Source of the DNA: Chitinophagales bacterium | Lineage (GTDB): Bacteria; Bacteroidota; Bacteroidia; Chitinophagales; Chitinophagaceae | DNA length: 64,000 nt | NCBI GenBank assembly: GCA_017303395.1 | Contig: JAFLBN010000006.1 | Coordinates: 124,001 to 188,000, forward strand | Reading direction: 5' to 3' | Part shown: in pieces, positions 43,511-53,854 of the stretch | Layout of the letters: each line of letters opens with the position of its first letter | How positions within the stretch are numbered: position 1 is the first letter of the stretch | Program-made: the position numbers and the translations under genes | Notes under the pieces: generated by a model | Database searches by the model: none | What the model was told of the DNA's origin: nothing | Seen by the model: the letters and a program-made list of their open reading frames with translations, nothing else

Positions 43511-46500
43511 ATGCAGGTAATATTTGTAACACTATATAATTTCTTTGCCCGCAACAAAAAGCTATACTGGACTATATTCATAGGTAGCTTTCTGTTATTA
43601 GGTTTTCTTGCCAGCCGTGTAAAGCTGAAAGAAGACATTACCAGTATGTTGCCAGATAGCAAGGCTATCAAGGCAATGAATAATGTTATTAGTAATACAC
43701 AGGCTGGCGAGCAGGTGGTGTTTCTGATGTCTTTTACAGACAGTACAAAAACAGACCCAGATAGCCTGATAAGTGCAGCCGGTTATTATCAGGTAGCATT
43801 GCAGAAGGAATGTGCCGAATGGGTAGATACTGTAATGCTGCAACCCGGTGGTGGATACGAAGAAGCATTAGTAAACATCATACAGAACAACCTGCCATTG
43901 TTCCTGAACGATAATGATTACAAAACAATGGATACGTTGCTGCAAACGGAGCGTATTCAACAAACACTGGAACGTAACAGGAAATTACTCCTTTCGCCGG
44001 CAGGTGCATTCTATAAAACATTGGTAGCACAAGACCCTGTAGGTATCTCGGGCTTGGTTTGGGCGAAGCTAAAAACATTGCAGATAGACCCGAACTACGA
44101 AACCTATGAGGGCTACCTGTTTAATAACAATCAACGCAATCTTACATTCTTCCTGAAGTCTAAATACAAAGCGTCTGAAACTGGGAATAATGCCAAGCTA
44201 TTCAGCAAAGTAGATGAACTTACTGAAGAATGGCAGGTAAAACATCCCGGTATACATATAGCCTATTTTGGTGGTCCGGCTGTAGCAGCAGGTAATGCCT
44301 CACAGTTACAAACGGATACAATTGTAACATTATCAGTTACGATTGTGTTGCTGCTGGCACTTACTTATTATTTCTTCAGGAAGAAAAGGACACCGTTATT
44401 GTTATTGGTTCCTGTAGTCTATGGGGCAGCTAGTGGCCTAGCGGTTATGTACATAGTGCAGGGTTCCATCGCAGTTATAGCACTTGGTGCGGGCGCTATT
44501 ATACTTGGTATTGCTATAGATTTCTCCATACACTTTCTGGCACACACAAGGCATTCCAGCAATATTAAGGATGCTGTAAGTGAAATGGCTAATCCATTGA
44601 CGATAGGTAGTTTTACTACTATTGCTGCATTCCTGTCTTTGAGGTTTGTGTCAACGCCTATTCTGCAAGACTTGGGGTTGTTTGCTGCTATCAGCCTTGC
44701 AGGTGCGGCATTGTGTACCTTGATATTCTTACCACATCTGCCAATAGGCGCTGCCAACTATGCACACCAGAATACAATATTTGATAAAATAGGGAAGTGG
44801 CAACCGGAAAAGAATAAGTGGCTAGTGTTGTGTATTATTCTGCTAACGCCTATCATGTATAAGTGCATTGACGGTGTATCTTTCGATAGCAACCTGATGC
44901 ACCTCAACTACCTCTCTCCAAAGATGGAGGAAGCACAGGAAGAGGTGAGCAGGTACAATGCAGTAGCACTAAGCAGTGTATTTGTAGTGGCTAATGAAAC
45001 TAACCAAGAAAGGGCATTACAAAAGCTGGAAGCAGCCACTGCAAAGATTGATGAGCTTACTGCTAAGGACTGGGTACGTAGTGCATCTAACCCGGTTACT
45101 TTAATTCCGTCATTGGCAGAGCAGGAGAGACGGATAGGACAATGGAAAAACTACTGGACATCTGATAAACAAGCAGCAGTATTAAGGGACGTTAATAGCG
45201 CAGCATCTGTAAACGGCTTCAGCAAAGATGCTTTTGCAGGGTTTGGCAATGTTATTAATCAGGCATATCAGCCTTTTAATAGTGAAACTGTTGCGGTATT
45301 GAAATCACTTTTCCCGGGAAGTTTCTCATCTGATAGTAGCAACCACTATGCTATAGCTTCTCTGAAAGTATCACAGGAACACAGGCAGCAGGTATTTGAC
45401 TATCTGAATGGCATTGAGAATGTAACTGTTACAGACCGTCAACAAGGCGCTACACAATTAGTAGGCATCTTGAATAAAGACTTTACTAGTATTGCAGTCT
45501 ATTCTTCGCTCATTGTTTTCTTTGCATTGCTGATAGGTTATGGGCGCATTGAGCTTGCCATAATCGCATTCTTGCCAATGGCAATATCGTGGATATGGAT
45601 ATTGGGCTTGATGTCATTACTTGGTTTGCAATTCAATATTGTAAATATCATTATCTCATCCCTCATATTTGGTTTGGGCGACGACTATACCATCTTCACC
45701 ATGGATGGGCTGATAGAAAAATACAGGACAGGTAGAAACAAGCTGGAGTCTACCCGTGCTGCAGTGTATGTATCTGTATTGACGGTCATCATAGGCTTGG
45801 GTGTATTGCTGTTAGCTAAGCATCCCGCACTACGTTCAATTGCATTTATATCTGTTACAGGCTTGGTGTGTGTATTGTTTGTGTCGCAGGTTTTGCAGCC
45901 GTTCCTGTTCAATTGGTTCATACAAAACAGGGCAGATAAACAGTTCCTTCCGTTTACATTGCGCAGCTTCTTTATATCTGTCTTTGCTTTTGCGTACTTC
46001 TTTACGGGCTCTATGGTGCTTACCATTTTGGGTGTTATACTTACAAAGCTTTGGCCGTTTAACAGAGAGAAAGCAAAGTATTGGTTTCATGCATGGGTAA
46101 GCCGATATACATGGAGTATGATGTATGTAATGGGTAATGTAAAGAAGCGGGTGTTCAATCCATTCAAGGAAGATTTCCAGAAGCCTGCCGTATACATTGC
46201 CAACCATTCATCTTTCTTAGATATACTGGTAACAACTATGCTGCACCCGAAGCTGGTGTTGCTAACTAATAAATGGGTATGGCGTAGCCCTGTCTTTGGT
46301 GCAGTGGTGCGTATGGCAGAATACTATCCTGTAGCAGAAGGGGCTGAAGACAGTCTTGAACCATTACAAGACCTTGTAAACAGAGGGTATTCAATAGTTG
46401 TTTTCCCAGAGGGTACGCGTAGCTACGATGATACTATTAAGCGTTTCCACAAAGGGGCTTTTTACATTGCAGAAAAACTGAAGCTGGATATTGTACCGCT

Positions 46501-47344
46501 TGTGTTGCACGGGGTAGGCTATACTATGCAAAAAGGTGACTGGTTGCTGAAAGATGGTACATGTTCTGTTTATATACGTGAACGCATAACACCTGAAAAT
46601 ACAAGCTATGGCACTACTTATTCTGAACGCGCCAAGCAGATGGGCAGATGGATGCGCAAAGAACTGGATGTTCTTAAAGAACAAGACCAGACACCAAAGT
46701 ACTTCAAAGAACAACTGATACGCAGCTATACTTTCAAAGGCCCTGTTACGGAATGGTATTGCCGCATTAAGACCAAGCTGGAAGATTATTACGAACCATT
46801 CCATAAACTACTACCAAGAGAAGGTGTGTTTTATGATTTGGGCTGTGGTTATGGTTTCATGACCTATATGCTGCATTGGGCAGCACCTGGCAGGAACTTT
46901 ACAGGTGTAGATTACGATGACGAAAAAATAGAAACAGCACAAGGGAATTTCCTCAGAGATGAGCGTGTAAATTTTATGCAGGGCGATGTGACTAAACTGC
47001 ATCTGCATGCGTGCGATGGTATCATCATCAGTGATGTGCTGCACTATCTGTTGCCTGAACAACAAAATACATTGCTTGAACAATGTGCTGCTGTGCTTAA
47101 TAGTAAAGGCACATTGATAATAAGGGATGGTGTAGCTGAATTGCAGGACCGCATTAAGGGTACCAAACTTACAGAGCTATTCAGTACACAGATATTCGGC
47201 TTCAATAAAACACAAAATGATCTACACTATATAAGTCGTGCATTTATAGAGCAGTTTGCAGAAAAGCATGACATGAGTATAGAGGTGCTTGACAATGCTA
47301 AGTTTACCGCCAATCTGATATTTGTACTCAGGAAAAAGAACTAG
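43511..47344 (+). CDS. Trifunctional MMPL/RND exporter - PlsC acyltransferase - methyltransferase
   Basis: 1277 residues in one frame. About 1-830 is an RND/MMPL permease with two sets of membrane helices (VTIVLLLALTYYFFRK; ILGIAIDFSIHFLAH; SSLIVFFALLIGYGR; GLGDDYTIFTMDG) around periplasmic domains. Next is a PlsC-type acyltransferase with NHSSFLD near residue 897 and FPEGTRS near 964. Last is a class I SAM methyltransferase with DLGCGYGF near 1108 and the acidic VDYDDEK. This layout occurs in Bacteroidota flexirubin/aryl-polyene-type lipid loci, where it is thought to handle and export acylated products. Here no ketosynthase or carrier protein is adjacent. Convergent with the MFS gene, stop codons overlapping. 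Confidence 0.9.
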   Translation: MQVIFVTLYNFFARNKKLYWTIFIGSFLLLGFLASRVKLKEDITSMLPDSKAIKAMNNVISNTQAGEQVVFLMSFTDSTKTDPDSLISAAGYYQVALQKECAEWVDTVMLQPGGGYEEALVNIIQNNLPLFLNDNDYKTMDTLLQTERIQQTLERNRKLLLSPAGAFYKTLVAQDPVGISGLVWAKLKTLQIDPNYETYEGYLFNNNQRNLTFFLKSKYKASETGNNAKLFSKVDELTEEWQVKHPGIHIAYFGGPAVAAGNASQLQTDTIVTLSVTIVLLLALTYYFFRKKRTPLLLLVPVVYGAASGLAVMYIVQGSIAVIALGAGAIILGIAIDFSIHFLAHTRHSSNIKDAVSEMANPLTIGSFTTIAAFLSLRFVSTPILQDLGLFAAISLAGAALCTLIFLPHLPIGAANYAHQNTIFDKIGKWQPEKNKWLVLCIILLTPIMYKCIDGVSFDSNLMHLNYLSPKMEEAQEEVSRYNAVALSSVFVVANETNQERALQKLEAATAKIDELTAKDWVRSASNPVTLIPSLAEQERRIGQWKNYWTSDKQAAVLRDVNSAASVNGFSKDAFAGFGNVINQAYQPFNSETVAVLKSLFPGSFSSDSSNHYAIASLKVSQEHRQQVFDYLNGIENVTVTDRQQGATQLVGILNKDFTSIAVYSSLIVFFALLIGYGRIELAIIAFLPMAISWIWILGLMSLLGLQFNIVNIIISSLIFGLGDDYTIFTMDGLIEKYRTGRNKLESTRAAVYVSVLTVIIGLGVLLLAKHPALRSIAFISVTGLVCVLFVSQVLQPFLFNWFIQNRADKQFLPFTLRSFFISVFAFAYFFTGSMVLTILGVILTKLWPFNREKAKYWFHAWVSRYTWSMMYVMGNVKKRVFNPFKEDFQKPAVYIANHSSFLDILVTTMLHPKLVLLTNKWVWRSPVFGAVVRMAEYYPVAEGAEDSLEPLQDLVNRGYSIVVFPEGTRSYDDTIKRFHKGAFYIAEKLKLDIVPLVLHGVGYTMQKGDWLLKDGTCSVYIRERITPENTSYGTTYSERAKQMGRWMRKELDVLKEQDQTPKYFKEQLIRSYTFKGPVTEWYCRIKTKLEDYYEPFHKLLPREGVFYDLGCGYGFMTYMLHWAAPGRNFTGVDYDDEKIETAQGNFLRDERVNFMQGDVTKLHLHACDGIIISDVLHYLLPEQQNTLLEQCAAVLNSKGTLIIRDGVAELQDRIKGTKLTELFSTQIFGFNKTQNDLHYISRAFIEQFAEKHDMSIEVLDNAKFTANLIFVLRKKN

Positions 47345-48564
47345 GCAATTGCCTCTACAGGTTTATTAATATGATTATATAACAGCTTATAACCAATAGC
47401 TGCTATAAAACATATGCCGCCAATAAGCCACCACAATGCGGTAAAGCCCCATTGCTCGGCAATATAAGCACCCGAAGATGGTCCTAATACTTGTGCTGTG
47501 CTCCAGCAAATAGTGTACAGTCCTGCATATTGGCCTCTATTAGCTGCGGTAGATCTGCTAATCCAGAAAGTGTTCATGAATGGCATGGCCAATACTTCGC
47601 CTACCGTGCAGATGAACATCGAAGAGAGAGCGAGTATCTCTGCCCCGGGAAATACATTGAACATGGCAAAGGATATACCCGTCAATGCAACACCCCACAT
47701 AATGTATTGTAATACATGCCTTCTGCCCTCCAGATTGTGAACGATTACCATTTCAAACAGAGCTATCAATATACCATTGAATGCCATGATAAGCCCTATG
47801 TAAAACTCTGTCAGGTGCAGCTCCTTTCGGTAAAATACAGGCATGGTTGTAAACAACTGAAAGAAGCTGTAAGAAAAGACAATGGTGAGTGCAATGAAAG
47901 CAAGGTATGGTTTGTCTTTGTAGGCAGACTTAGTAACAGTACCTTCCTGCTTTACAGGTTTGCTTGCAGTAGCTTTATTCTTGGACGGTGCCAGCAACAA
48001 CCATAGCAGTGTTGCAGCTACAATATTTGTAAGGCCATCTATCCAAAACAATAGCTCATAATTCTTAGATGCTATGAAGCCGCCTAATGCACCGCCTGCT
48101 GCCCATCCCAGATTGATCGCAAGCCGATTGAGCGAGTAGGAGCGTGTGCGGTTTTCTTCCTTGCTATAATGCGCAATTGCTGCAGCATTTGCAGGGCGGA
48201 AGGATTCGTTGACAAGGCTTAGAAAAAAGGTAGTAACACAGATGCTGGATAAACTAGTCATTTGCCCTAAGGCAATAAACAGTATACCACCACCAAGCAA
48301 TGCAAATAGCTGTAAGTAATAGAACCCGAATTTGTCTGTTAGTTTACCACCAATGAAACCACCGCATATTGAGCCAATACCGAATATACTAACTACCAAC
48401 CCTGCTTTGCCAACACTGTAACGCTTGCTCTCTGTGAGGTACAGCGTCATGAATGGTAGCACCATTGTACCCATGCGGTTTACCAGCATCACAAAAGAAA
48501 GCCACCATGTAGCAGACGATAGTCCGCTATATGCTTGCTTATAGATATTGGCAATCTTTTTCAT
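47341..48564 (-). CDS. MFS transporter
   Basis: 407 residues, twelve predicted membrane helices in two halves with a charged central loop (SKNKATASKPVKQEGTVTK). The helix 2-3 loop GGFIGGKLTDKFGFYY matches the MFS G-x-L-a-D-r-x-G-r motif. It resembles the MdtH-like proton-coupled drug efflux group. The substrate is unknown. It is 36 bases after the ABC ATPase gene and at the end of the lpx cluster, though functional linkage is uncertain. Confidence 0.88.
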   Translation of the reverse strand: MKKIANIYKQAYSGLSSATWWLSFVMLVNRMGTMVLPFMTLYLTESKRYSVGKAGLVVSIFGIGSICGGFIGGKLTDKFGFYYLQLFALLGGGILFIALGQMTSLSSICVTTFFLSLVNESFRPANAAAIAHYSKEENRTRSYSLNRLAINLGWAAGGALGGFIASKNYELLFWIDGLTNIVAATLLWLLLAPSKNKATASKPVKQEGTVTKSAYKDKPYLAFIALTIVFSYSFFQLFTTMPVFYRKELHLTEFYIGLIMAFNGILIALFEMVIVHNLEGRRHVLQYIMWGVALTGISFAMFNVFPGAEILALSSMFICTVGEVLAMPFMNTFWISRSTAANRGQYAGLYTICWSTAQVLGPSSGAYIAEQWGFTALWWLIGGICFIAAIGYKLLYNHINKPVEAIA

Positions 48565-48600
48565 TGGGATGAATAAAGATAACGATAGTGTGGCTAAGAA

Positions 48601-49218
48601 TTATTTGTAATCTTCTATAGCAACGGTTTCTCTGCAGAAAAAGTATTCTCTTACATCGTTTGACGCCACGATGACGATGCGTCCTTTCCCGTATTGTTCT
48701 ATCCAATTGGTGTATTGGTCTACACCTTGTTGATCCAGATTAGTACAAGGCTCGTCTAGCAGCAGAATAGGCGTGTCTGAAAATATGGCTTGCGCAAGTT
48801 TTACACGTTGCTTCATGCCCGATGAATAATCTCCGATAGGCTTATTGGCACTATGCTCCAAGCCTGTAAGTTTTATGATAGCAGGTACATCAAGCCCCCC
48901 TAATGGTTTCTTGAAATTAAAGTGAAACTGCAGGAACTCCTGCAGTGTCAGTTCTTCAATTATTTCTTGCCCCGGTGCTGTAAAGCTGATGTAAGGATAT
49001 AACTTGTTTTGTTCTACTGCCGCAGAACCATTCTCATATACAATCTTTCCCTTGCTGGGGTTTTGCATACCTGCTATGATGCGCAACAGGGTAGATTTGC
49101 CACTGCCATTTGCACCAAGCAACGCGTATGCGCCGGGAGTAGTAAAGGAAAAGCTGAGGTCCTTAAATATCCAGTGCCTTTGAAAACGTTTGCTTATGTT
49201 CTCAAGAGATATCTTCAT
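48601..49218 (-). CDS. ABC transporter ATP-binding protein
   Basis: 205 residues, a single nucleotide-binding domain. Walker A GANGSGKST, Q-loop region, signature YSSGMKQRVKLAQA (YSSGMKQ for LSGGQ), Walker B PILLLDEP and the D-loop NLDQQG. A compact size and no membrane domain suggest a partner permease elsewhere. It overlaps the lpxA end by 17 bases and, in Bacteroidota, often follows the lpx genes; a role in lipid or LPS handling is suggested by position only. Confidence 0.9.
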   Translation of the reverse strand: MKISLENISKRFQRHWIFKDLSFSFTTPGAYALLGANGSGKSTLLRIIAGMQNPSKGKIVYENGSAAVEQNKLYPYISFTAPGQEIIEELTLQEFLQFHFNFKKPLGGLDVPAIIKLTGLEHSANKPIGDYSSGMKQRVKLAQAIFSDTPILLLDEPCTNLDQQGVDQYTNWIEQYGKGRIVIVASNDVREYFFCRETVAIEDYK

Positions 49219-50002
49219 TCAGCCTTCTGCTATAGCCTTTCATGATACCGCGGCCGGTATCGCGTACAAATGATATGATTTCATCACGCTCGTCAGATAC
49301 CGGTATCTCTGCTTCTATGATGTCTAATGCTTTTGAAACATTATAACCACGTACAAACAGTATACGGTATATATCCAGAATGTGATTGATTTTTGCAATG
49401 TCGTATCCTCGGCGCTTCAACCCTACAGAGTTAACACCAACATAAGAAAGTGGTTCGCGTGCAGCTTTTACATATGGTGGTACGTCTTTACGAACAAGTG
49501 AACCACCTGTTACGAAAGCATGAGAACCTATACGTACAAACTGCTGAACAGCGGTAAGGCCTGCCAGTACAACATAGTCGCCTACGGTAATGTGGCCTGC
49601 AAGGGTGGTGTTGTTTGAGAAGATACAGTGGTTGCCTATTTCACAGTCGTGCGCTACGTGAGAGTAAGCCATGATAAGGCAGTTGTTGCCTATCTTGGTT
49701 TTACCACGGTCCATAGTGCCTCTGTTGATGGTAACACACTCACGAATGGTTGTGTTATCACCTATTATAGTCAGGGTTTCTTCACCCTTATATTTCAAGT
49801 CTTGTGGTATTGCAGAAACTACTGAACTTGGAAATATGCGGCAGTTTTTACCTATGCGCGCACCTTCCATTATGGTAACGTTAGAACCTATCCATGTCCC
49901 TTCGCCAATCTCTACATTTTTATGAACCGTTGTGAACGGGTCTATTTTTACATTCGGGCCAATTTTAGCGTCCGGATGGATGTACGTAAGTGGGTGAATC
50001 AT
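49202..50002 (-). CDS. lpxA: Acyl-ACP--UDP-N-acetylglucosamine O-acyltransferase
   Basis: 266 residues. Left-handed parallel beta helix of hexapeptide repeats (IHPDAKIGPNVKIDPF, VEIGEGTWIGSNVTI) with the catalytic-base His in AYSHVAHDCEIGN, and a C-terminal helical domain. First committed acylation of lipid A. The ATG overlaps the stop of lpxC/fabZ (ATGA), and the end overlaps the ABC gene. Confidence 0.97.
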   Translation of the reverse strand: MIHPLTYIHPDAKIGPNVKIDPFTTVHKNVEIGEGTWIGSNVTIMEGARIGKNCRIFPSSVVSAIPQDLKYKGEETLTIIGDNTTIRECVTINRGTMDRGKTKIGNNCLIMAYSHVAHDCEIGNHCIFSNNTTLAGHITVGDYVVLAGLTAVQQFVRIGSHAFVTGGSLVRKDVPPYVKAAREPLSYVGVNSVGLKRRGYDIAKINHILDIYRILFVRGYNVSKALDIIEAEIPVSDERDEIISFVRDTGRGIMKGYSRRLNEDIS

Positions 50003-51465
50003 CGTTTGTCTTTTCTTACTATTTGAGCTACCAATTCGGCTTCAGTTACCAGTTTATTACCCACGTATACAGAGCCTCGCATTTCGCAGATACCGCGACG
50101 TATAGGGTTCATCAGGTCCAGTTTCAATATCAGCGTATCGCCCGGCGTTACTTTGTGTTTGAATTTAACTTTATCAATTTTCAGGAAATAGGTATCGTAG
50201 TTTTCGGGATCACTGTAGTTATTCAGCGCAAGGATACCACCTGTTTGTGCCAATGCTTCTATCTGCAATACACCCGGCATTACAGGATTGCCCGGGAAGT
50301 GTCCCTGGAAGAAATGCTCATTGTATGTAGCATTCTTAATACCCACAACATGGTTATCACTCAGCTCAATAATCTTATCTACCAACAAGAAAGGGAACTT
50401 ATGCGGAAGTGCCTTTTCTATCTGTGTAATGTCATAGATAGCAGGTTGGTTAGGATCGTAGTGCGGTACATCAGACAGGTGTTTGTTCTTCTTGATGTAT
50501 GCCTTGATTTTCTTTGCAAACTCCACATTTGATGCATGGCCTGGGCGGCTTGCAATGATGTGCGCGCGGATATTATAACCAACCAGCGCAAGATCGCCAA
50601 CTACGTCCAGCAGTTTGTGCCTTGCAGGTTCGTTGGTAAAATGCAACTGTATATTGTTCAGGATACCTTCCTGTTTTACTTCAATGTTTTGTTTGTTGAA
50701 AACCTTTGCCAGCCTGTCAAGTTCAGGTTGTGTTACAGGTTTATCTACAACCACGATGGCGTTGCTGAGGTCACCACCTTTTATCAGGTTGTGGTCTAAC
50801 AGGTATTCCAGCTCGTGCAGGAAACAGAATGTACGACAAGGTGCTATCTCTCCTTTAAACTCAGATATGTGCTTCAGCGTAGCATGCTGTGTACCCAATA
50901 CCGGAGAGTTAAAATCGATCATAGTAGTTATCTGGTATTCGTTTGACGGAACAGCCAGCATATCTACATTCTTAACCGGGTCGTAGAAATGAATATTAGA
51001 ATCGATAGAGTACACGATACGTTTAGCATCTTGTGCCAATACGCCTACGCTTTCTATAGCTTCGATAAATAGTTTGGAACTACCATCCATGATAGGCACT
51101 TCAGGGCCATCCAGCTCTATCAGTACGTTATCTACACCAAGCCCTACCAGTGCAGCCAGTGTATGCTCAACAGTGCTAACACGTGCCCCATTGTGTTCAA
51201 GCGTAGTGCCGCGAGATGTGTCTACCACATAATCGCAGTCTGCTTTTACAATAGGTTTTTCGGGAAGGTCTATGCGCTGAAACCTGATACCGAAACCGGG
51301 ATTAGCAGGTTTTAGTGTCATTGTAACAGGCTCGCCTGTATGCAGGCCAACGCCCGGGAGTGATATGGCACTCTTTACAGTGTGCTGATATTCGGATGAA
51401 ATAGCTGAATAAGCTGTGTCCGATTTTTTCTTCGTTTCAGTATGCATTATTGTATCCGAACTCAC
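49999..51465 (-). CDS. lpxC/fabZ: Bifunctional UDP-3-O-acyl-N-acetylglucosamine deacetylase / 3-hydroxyacyl-ACP dehydratase
   Basis: 488 residues. N-terminal LpxC (about 30-310): LPGVGLHTGEPVT, the zinc ligand His in EHTLAALVGLG, and HKLLDVVGDLAL. C-terminal FabZ (about 340-485): the catalytic His in EHFFQGHFPGNPVMPG followed by the Glu-bearing LQIEALAQTGG helix. The fusion is characteristic of Bacteroidota; it joins lipid A deacetylation and fatty-acid elongation, two paths that compete for the same acyl-ACP pool. The start is GTG, overlapping the lpxD stop (GTGA); an ATG lies six codons inside. Confidence 0.97.
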   Translation of the reverse strand: MSSDTIMHTETKKKSDTAYSAISSEYQHTVKSAISLPGVGLHTGEPVTMTLKPANPGFGIRFQRIDLPEKPIVKADCDYVVDTSRGTTLEHNGARVSTVEHTLAALVGLGVDNVLIELDGPEVPIMDGSSKLFIEAIESVGVLAQDAKRIVYSIDSNIHFYDPVKNVDMLAVPSNEYQITTMIDFNSPVLGTQHATLKHISEFKGEIAPCRTFCFLHELEYLLDHNLIKGGDLSNAIVVVDKPVTQPELDRLAKVFNKQNIEVKQEGILNNIQLHFTNEPARHKLLDVVGDLALVGYNIRAHIIASRPGHASNVEFAKKIKAYIKKNKHLSDVPHYDPNQPAIYDITQIEKALPHKFPFLLVDKIIELSDNHVVGIKNATYNEHFFQGHFPGNPVMPGVLQIEALAQTGGILALNNYSDPENYDTYFLKIDKVKFKHKVTPGDTLILKLDLMNPIRRGICEMRGSVYVGNKLVTEAELVAQIVRKDKR

Positions 51466-52535
51466 TGGTTTTCCTTTACGTGTTGTTTATTTAACAGGGA
51501 TGTCAATTCAGCAACCATTTCTTCCAGTTTGAAGAGACGTTGCTGTAATTCAGGCAAATTTCTAAAAATTGCCTGACTTTTTAGTGAACTTTTATAATCG
51601 TATGCAGGAGAACCTGTTAAAGCGGTATTTGGTTCAGAAACAGTCTTAGACAAACCACTTTGTGCGTTGATACGGGTACCGTCTGCTATCTGTATATGAC
51701 CTACAATACCTACCTGCCCGCCAACAATACAGTTTTTGCCAACTTTTGTACTACCTGATATACCCGTCTGTGCAGCAATTACAGTGTTTTCACCTATTTC
51801 TACGTTATGAGCTATCTGTATCAGGTTATCTAGCTTCACACCTTTTTTGATGATTGTAGAACCCATTGTTGCTCTGTCTATGGTAGTATTAGCGCCAATT
51901 TCCACATCGTCTTCTATTATCACATTGCCAATCTGTGGTACTTTGCGGTATGTGCCATCGTTTTGCGGTGCAAACCCGAAACCATCGCCGCCAACTACAG
52001 TACCCGAATGTATAATAACCCTGTTGCCAATAGCGCAGCCGTCATATATTTTAACACCGGCAAACAGCTTGGTATCGTCTTTTATTACAACATTATCGCC
52101 TATATAACAGCCAGGATAAATCTTTACATTGTTTCCTATGATGGCATTATCACCTACATAAGAGAAAGCACCTATATAAACATTGTTGCCAATTGTTGCA
52201 GTTTTTGAAACATGTGCATGTTCTTCAATACCAACTTTTCCCGTATTAGATATTATCTCATTATATTTTTCCAACAGGAATGCAAAACCGCTGTAGGCGT
52301 CCTTTACACGTATCAGCGTAGGCTTTACTTTTTCTGTTATTTCCAGCGAATCATTGACAATCAAGATGCTGGCATTTGTTGAATATAGATACTCTTCGTA
52401 TTTAGGATTGGCAATAAAGCTAAGTGTACCTTCACCCGCTTCTTCTATTTTGGCCACGGTACTTACTTTAGCATCCGGGTCGCCTTCTATCTTTCCTTGT
52501 ATCAGTGTTGCTATCTGTAAAGCGGTAAACTGCAT
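51462..52535 (-). CDS. lpxD: UDP-3-O-(3-hydroxyacyl)glucosamine N-acyltransferase
   Basis: 357 residues. An N-terminal uridine-binding domain (MQFTALQIATLIQGKIEGD ...) precedes a hexapeptide-repeat beta helix with the catalytic His in LIQIAHNVEIGENTVI and the GGQVGIVGHIQIADG segment. Adds the second acyl chain in lipid A synthesis. First of the tightly overlapping lpxD-lpxC/fabZ-lpxA-ABC run; 81 bases after the HD hydrolase gene. Confidence 0.97.
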   Translation of the reverse strand: MQFTALQIATLIQGKIEGDPDAKVSTVAKIEEAGEGTLSFIANPKYEEYLYSTNASILIVNDSLEITEKVKPTLIRVKDAYSGFAFLLEKYNEIISNTGKVGIEEHAHVSKTATIGNNVYIGAFSYVGDNAIIGNNVKIYPGCYIGDNVVIKDDTKLFAGVKIYDGCAIGNRVIIHSGTVVGGDGFGFAPQNDGTYRKVPQIGNVIIEDDVEIGANTTIDRATMGSTIIKKGVKLDNLIQIAHNVEIGENTVIAAQTGISGSTKVGKNCIVGGQVGIVGHIQIADGTRINAQSGLSKTVSEPNTALTGSPAYDYKSSLKSQAIFRNLPELQQRLFKLEEMVAELTSLLNKQHVKENQ

Positions 52536-52616
52536 CCTGTAGTATTGAAAAAAATTGAGTGTAATTTACGTTATCCTTTTGAAATGGCTGTAAAACAGCG
52601 GCTATACTATTGTAAA

Positions 52617-53834
52617 TCAGCTTATATAACAAATATAGTTTTTATGTACAGGTTTTGCAAGTGCTTGATTTACAACGGGATTATCAATTTCTGATATATC
52701 TCTTATAGCCCCGTCTTTCATAGCTATTTGTATCTTTTCATCGTTGATATTGTAGGTATTATTGGATGTGAAACCTGTAGATAGGTAATAACCAATCTCT
52801 TCTTCAGGGATATTATATTTTTCTTTCAACTCTTTTTTCTTCTGTTCGTATAGCTCTTCAGGGTTAGCAGTGCTTAAAACCACTTTGTATAATCTACGCT
52901 CTGTTATCATCCTGCAAAGGTTAGACAATATCTTATCTTCATTAGTTCTCCATACTTTTATGGAGGTCATGATATCGTTATCGTCTAACTGGCAATAAAG
53001 CGATAATAGCTCTTTGTTTTCGGCAAAGCTATTTGCATTCAGGTTGTTGTACAAGAAAAAGCGGAAAGCTGGTGTAGTAAATAATTCAACACCTTTTTCA
53101 GCCAGTTCTTTTGCACGCTTCAATATGTTTATCAATAATATCTCTGCAGATAGTACTGTTTTATGCAGATATACCTGCCAGTACATCAGCCTGCGCGCAA
53201 TGATGAACTTCTCAACTGAGTGTACTCCTTTTTCCTCTACCATCAGCCTGCCATCGTTCACGGTAAGCATCTGCAGTATACGGTCGTAGCCAATAACACC
53301 TTCCGATACGCCGGTATAGAAGCTATCGCGGTTCAGGTAGTCCATCCTATCTACATCCAACTGGCTGGAAACTAACTGGTGCAGGTATTGTTTGGGGTAA
53401 GATGAATTAAAGATTTCGATCGCATCAGTTAGTATGCCTCCCATTTCGGTATTCATCTGCTGCATGATGAGCTTAGATATATCTTCATGAGAAACACCTT
53501 CTATCAATGTATGCTCTAGGGCATGAGAAAAGGGAGCATGTCCAACATCGTGCAACAATATTGCAATACGTGCCGCTGTATATTCCTGTTTAGATACTTC
53601 AAGTCCTTTGGCTTTCAATTCATCCAATGCTTTGCCCATAAGATGGCAAGCACCAAGCGAGTGATGAAAACGGGTATGTACTGCACCCGGATATACCAAC
53701 TGCGCCATGCCCATCTGCTTGATATTGCGCAGGCGTTGGAAATACGGGTGGTTGATAATTTGTAGTAATTCTTCTTCCGGGAATCTTAAGAAACCATATA
53801 CGGGGTCATTAATAATCTTTCCTCTAATGTGCAT
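52617..53834 (-). CDS. HD-domain phosphohydrolase (dGTPase-like, COG1078)
   Basis: 405 residues. The HD metal site is complete: RFHHSLGACHLM (first His), LLHDVGHAPFSH (HD pair with following His) and LDVDRMDYLNRDS (last Asp). The SAMHD1/dGTPase-like group hydrolyses deoxynucleotides, but bacterial COG1078 members are mostly untested. The ATG preceded by AAGGAAAG is chosen over a TTG 30 bases upstream that overlaps the PBP gene. Its place before lpxD is conserved in Bacteroidota. Confidence 0.92.
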   Translation of the reverse strand: MHIRGKIINDPVYGFLRFPEEELLQIINHPYFQRLRNIKQMGMAQLVYPGAVHTRFHHSLGACHLMGKALDELKAKGLEVSKQEYTAARIAILLHDVGHAPFSHALEHTLIEGVSHEDISKLIMQQMNTEMGGILTDAIEIFNSSYPKQYLHQLVSSQLDVDRMDYLNRDSFYTGVSEGVIGYDRILQMLTVNDGRLMVEEKGVHSVEKFIIARRLMYWQVYLHKTVLSAEILLINILKRAKELAEKGVELFTTPAFRFFLYNNLNANSFAENKELLSLYCQLDDNDIMTSIKVWRTNEDKILSNLCRMITERRLYKVVLSTANPEELYEQKKKELKEKYNIPEEEIGYYLSTGFTSNNTYNINDEKIQIAMKDGAIRDISEIDNPVVNQALAKPVHKNYICYIS

Positions 53835-53854
53835 CTGTTCGTCTTTCCTTGCGC

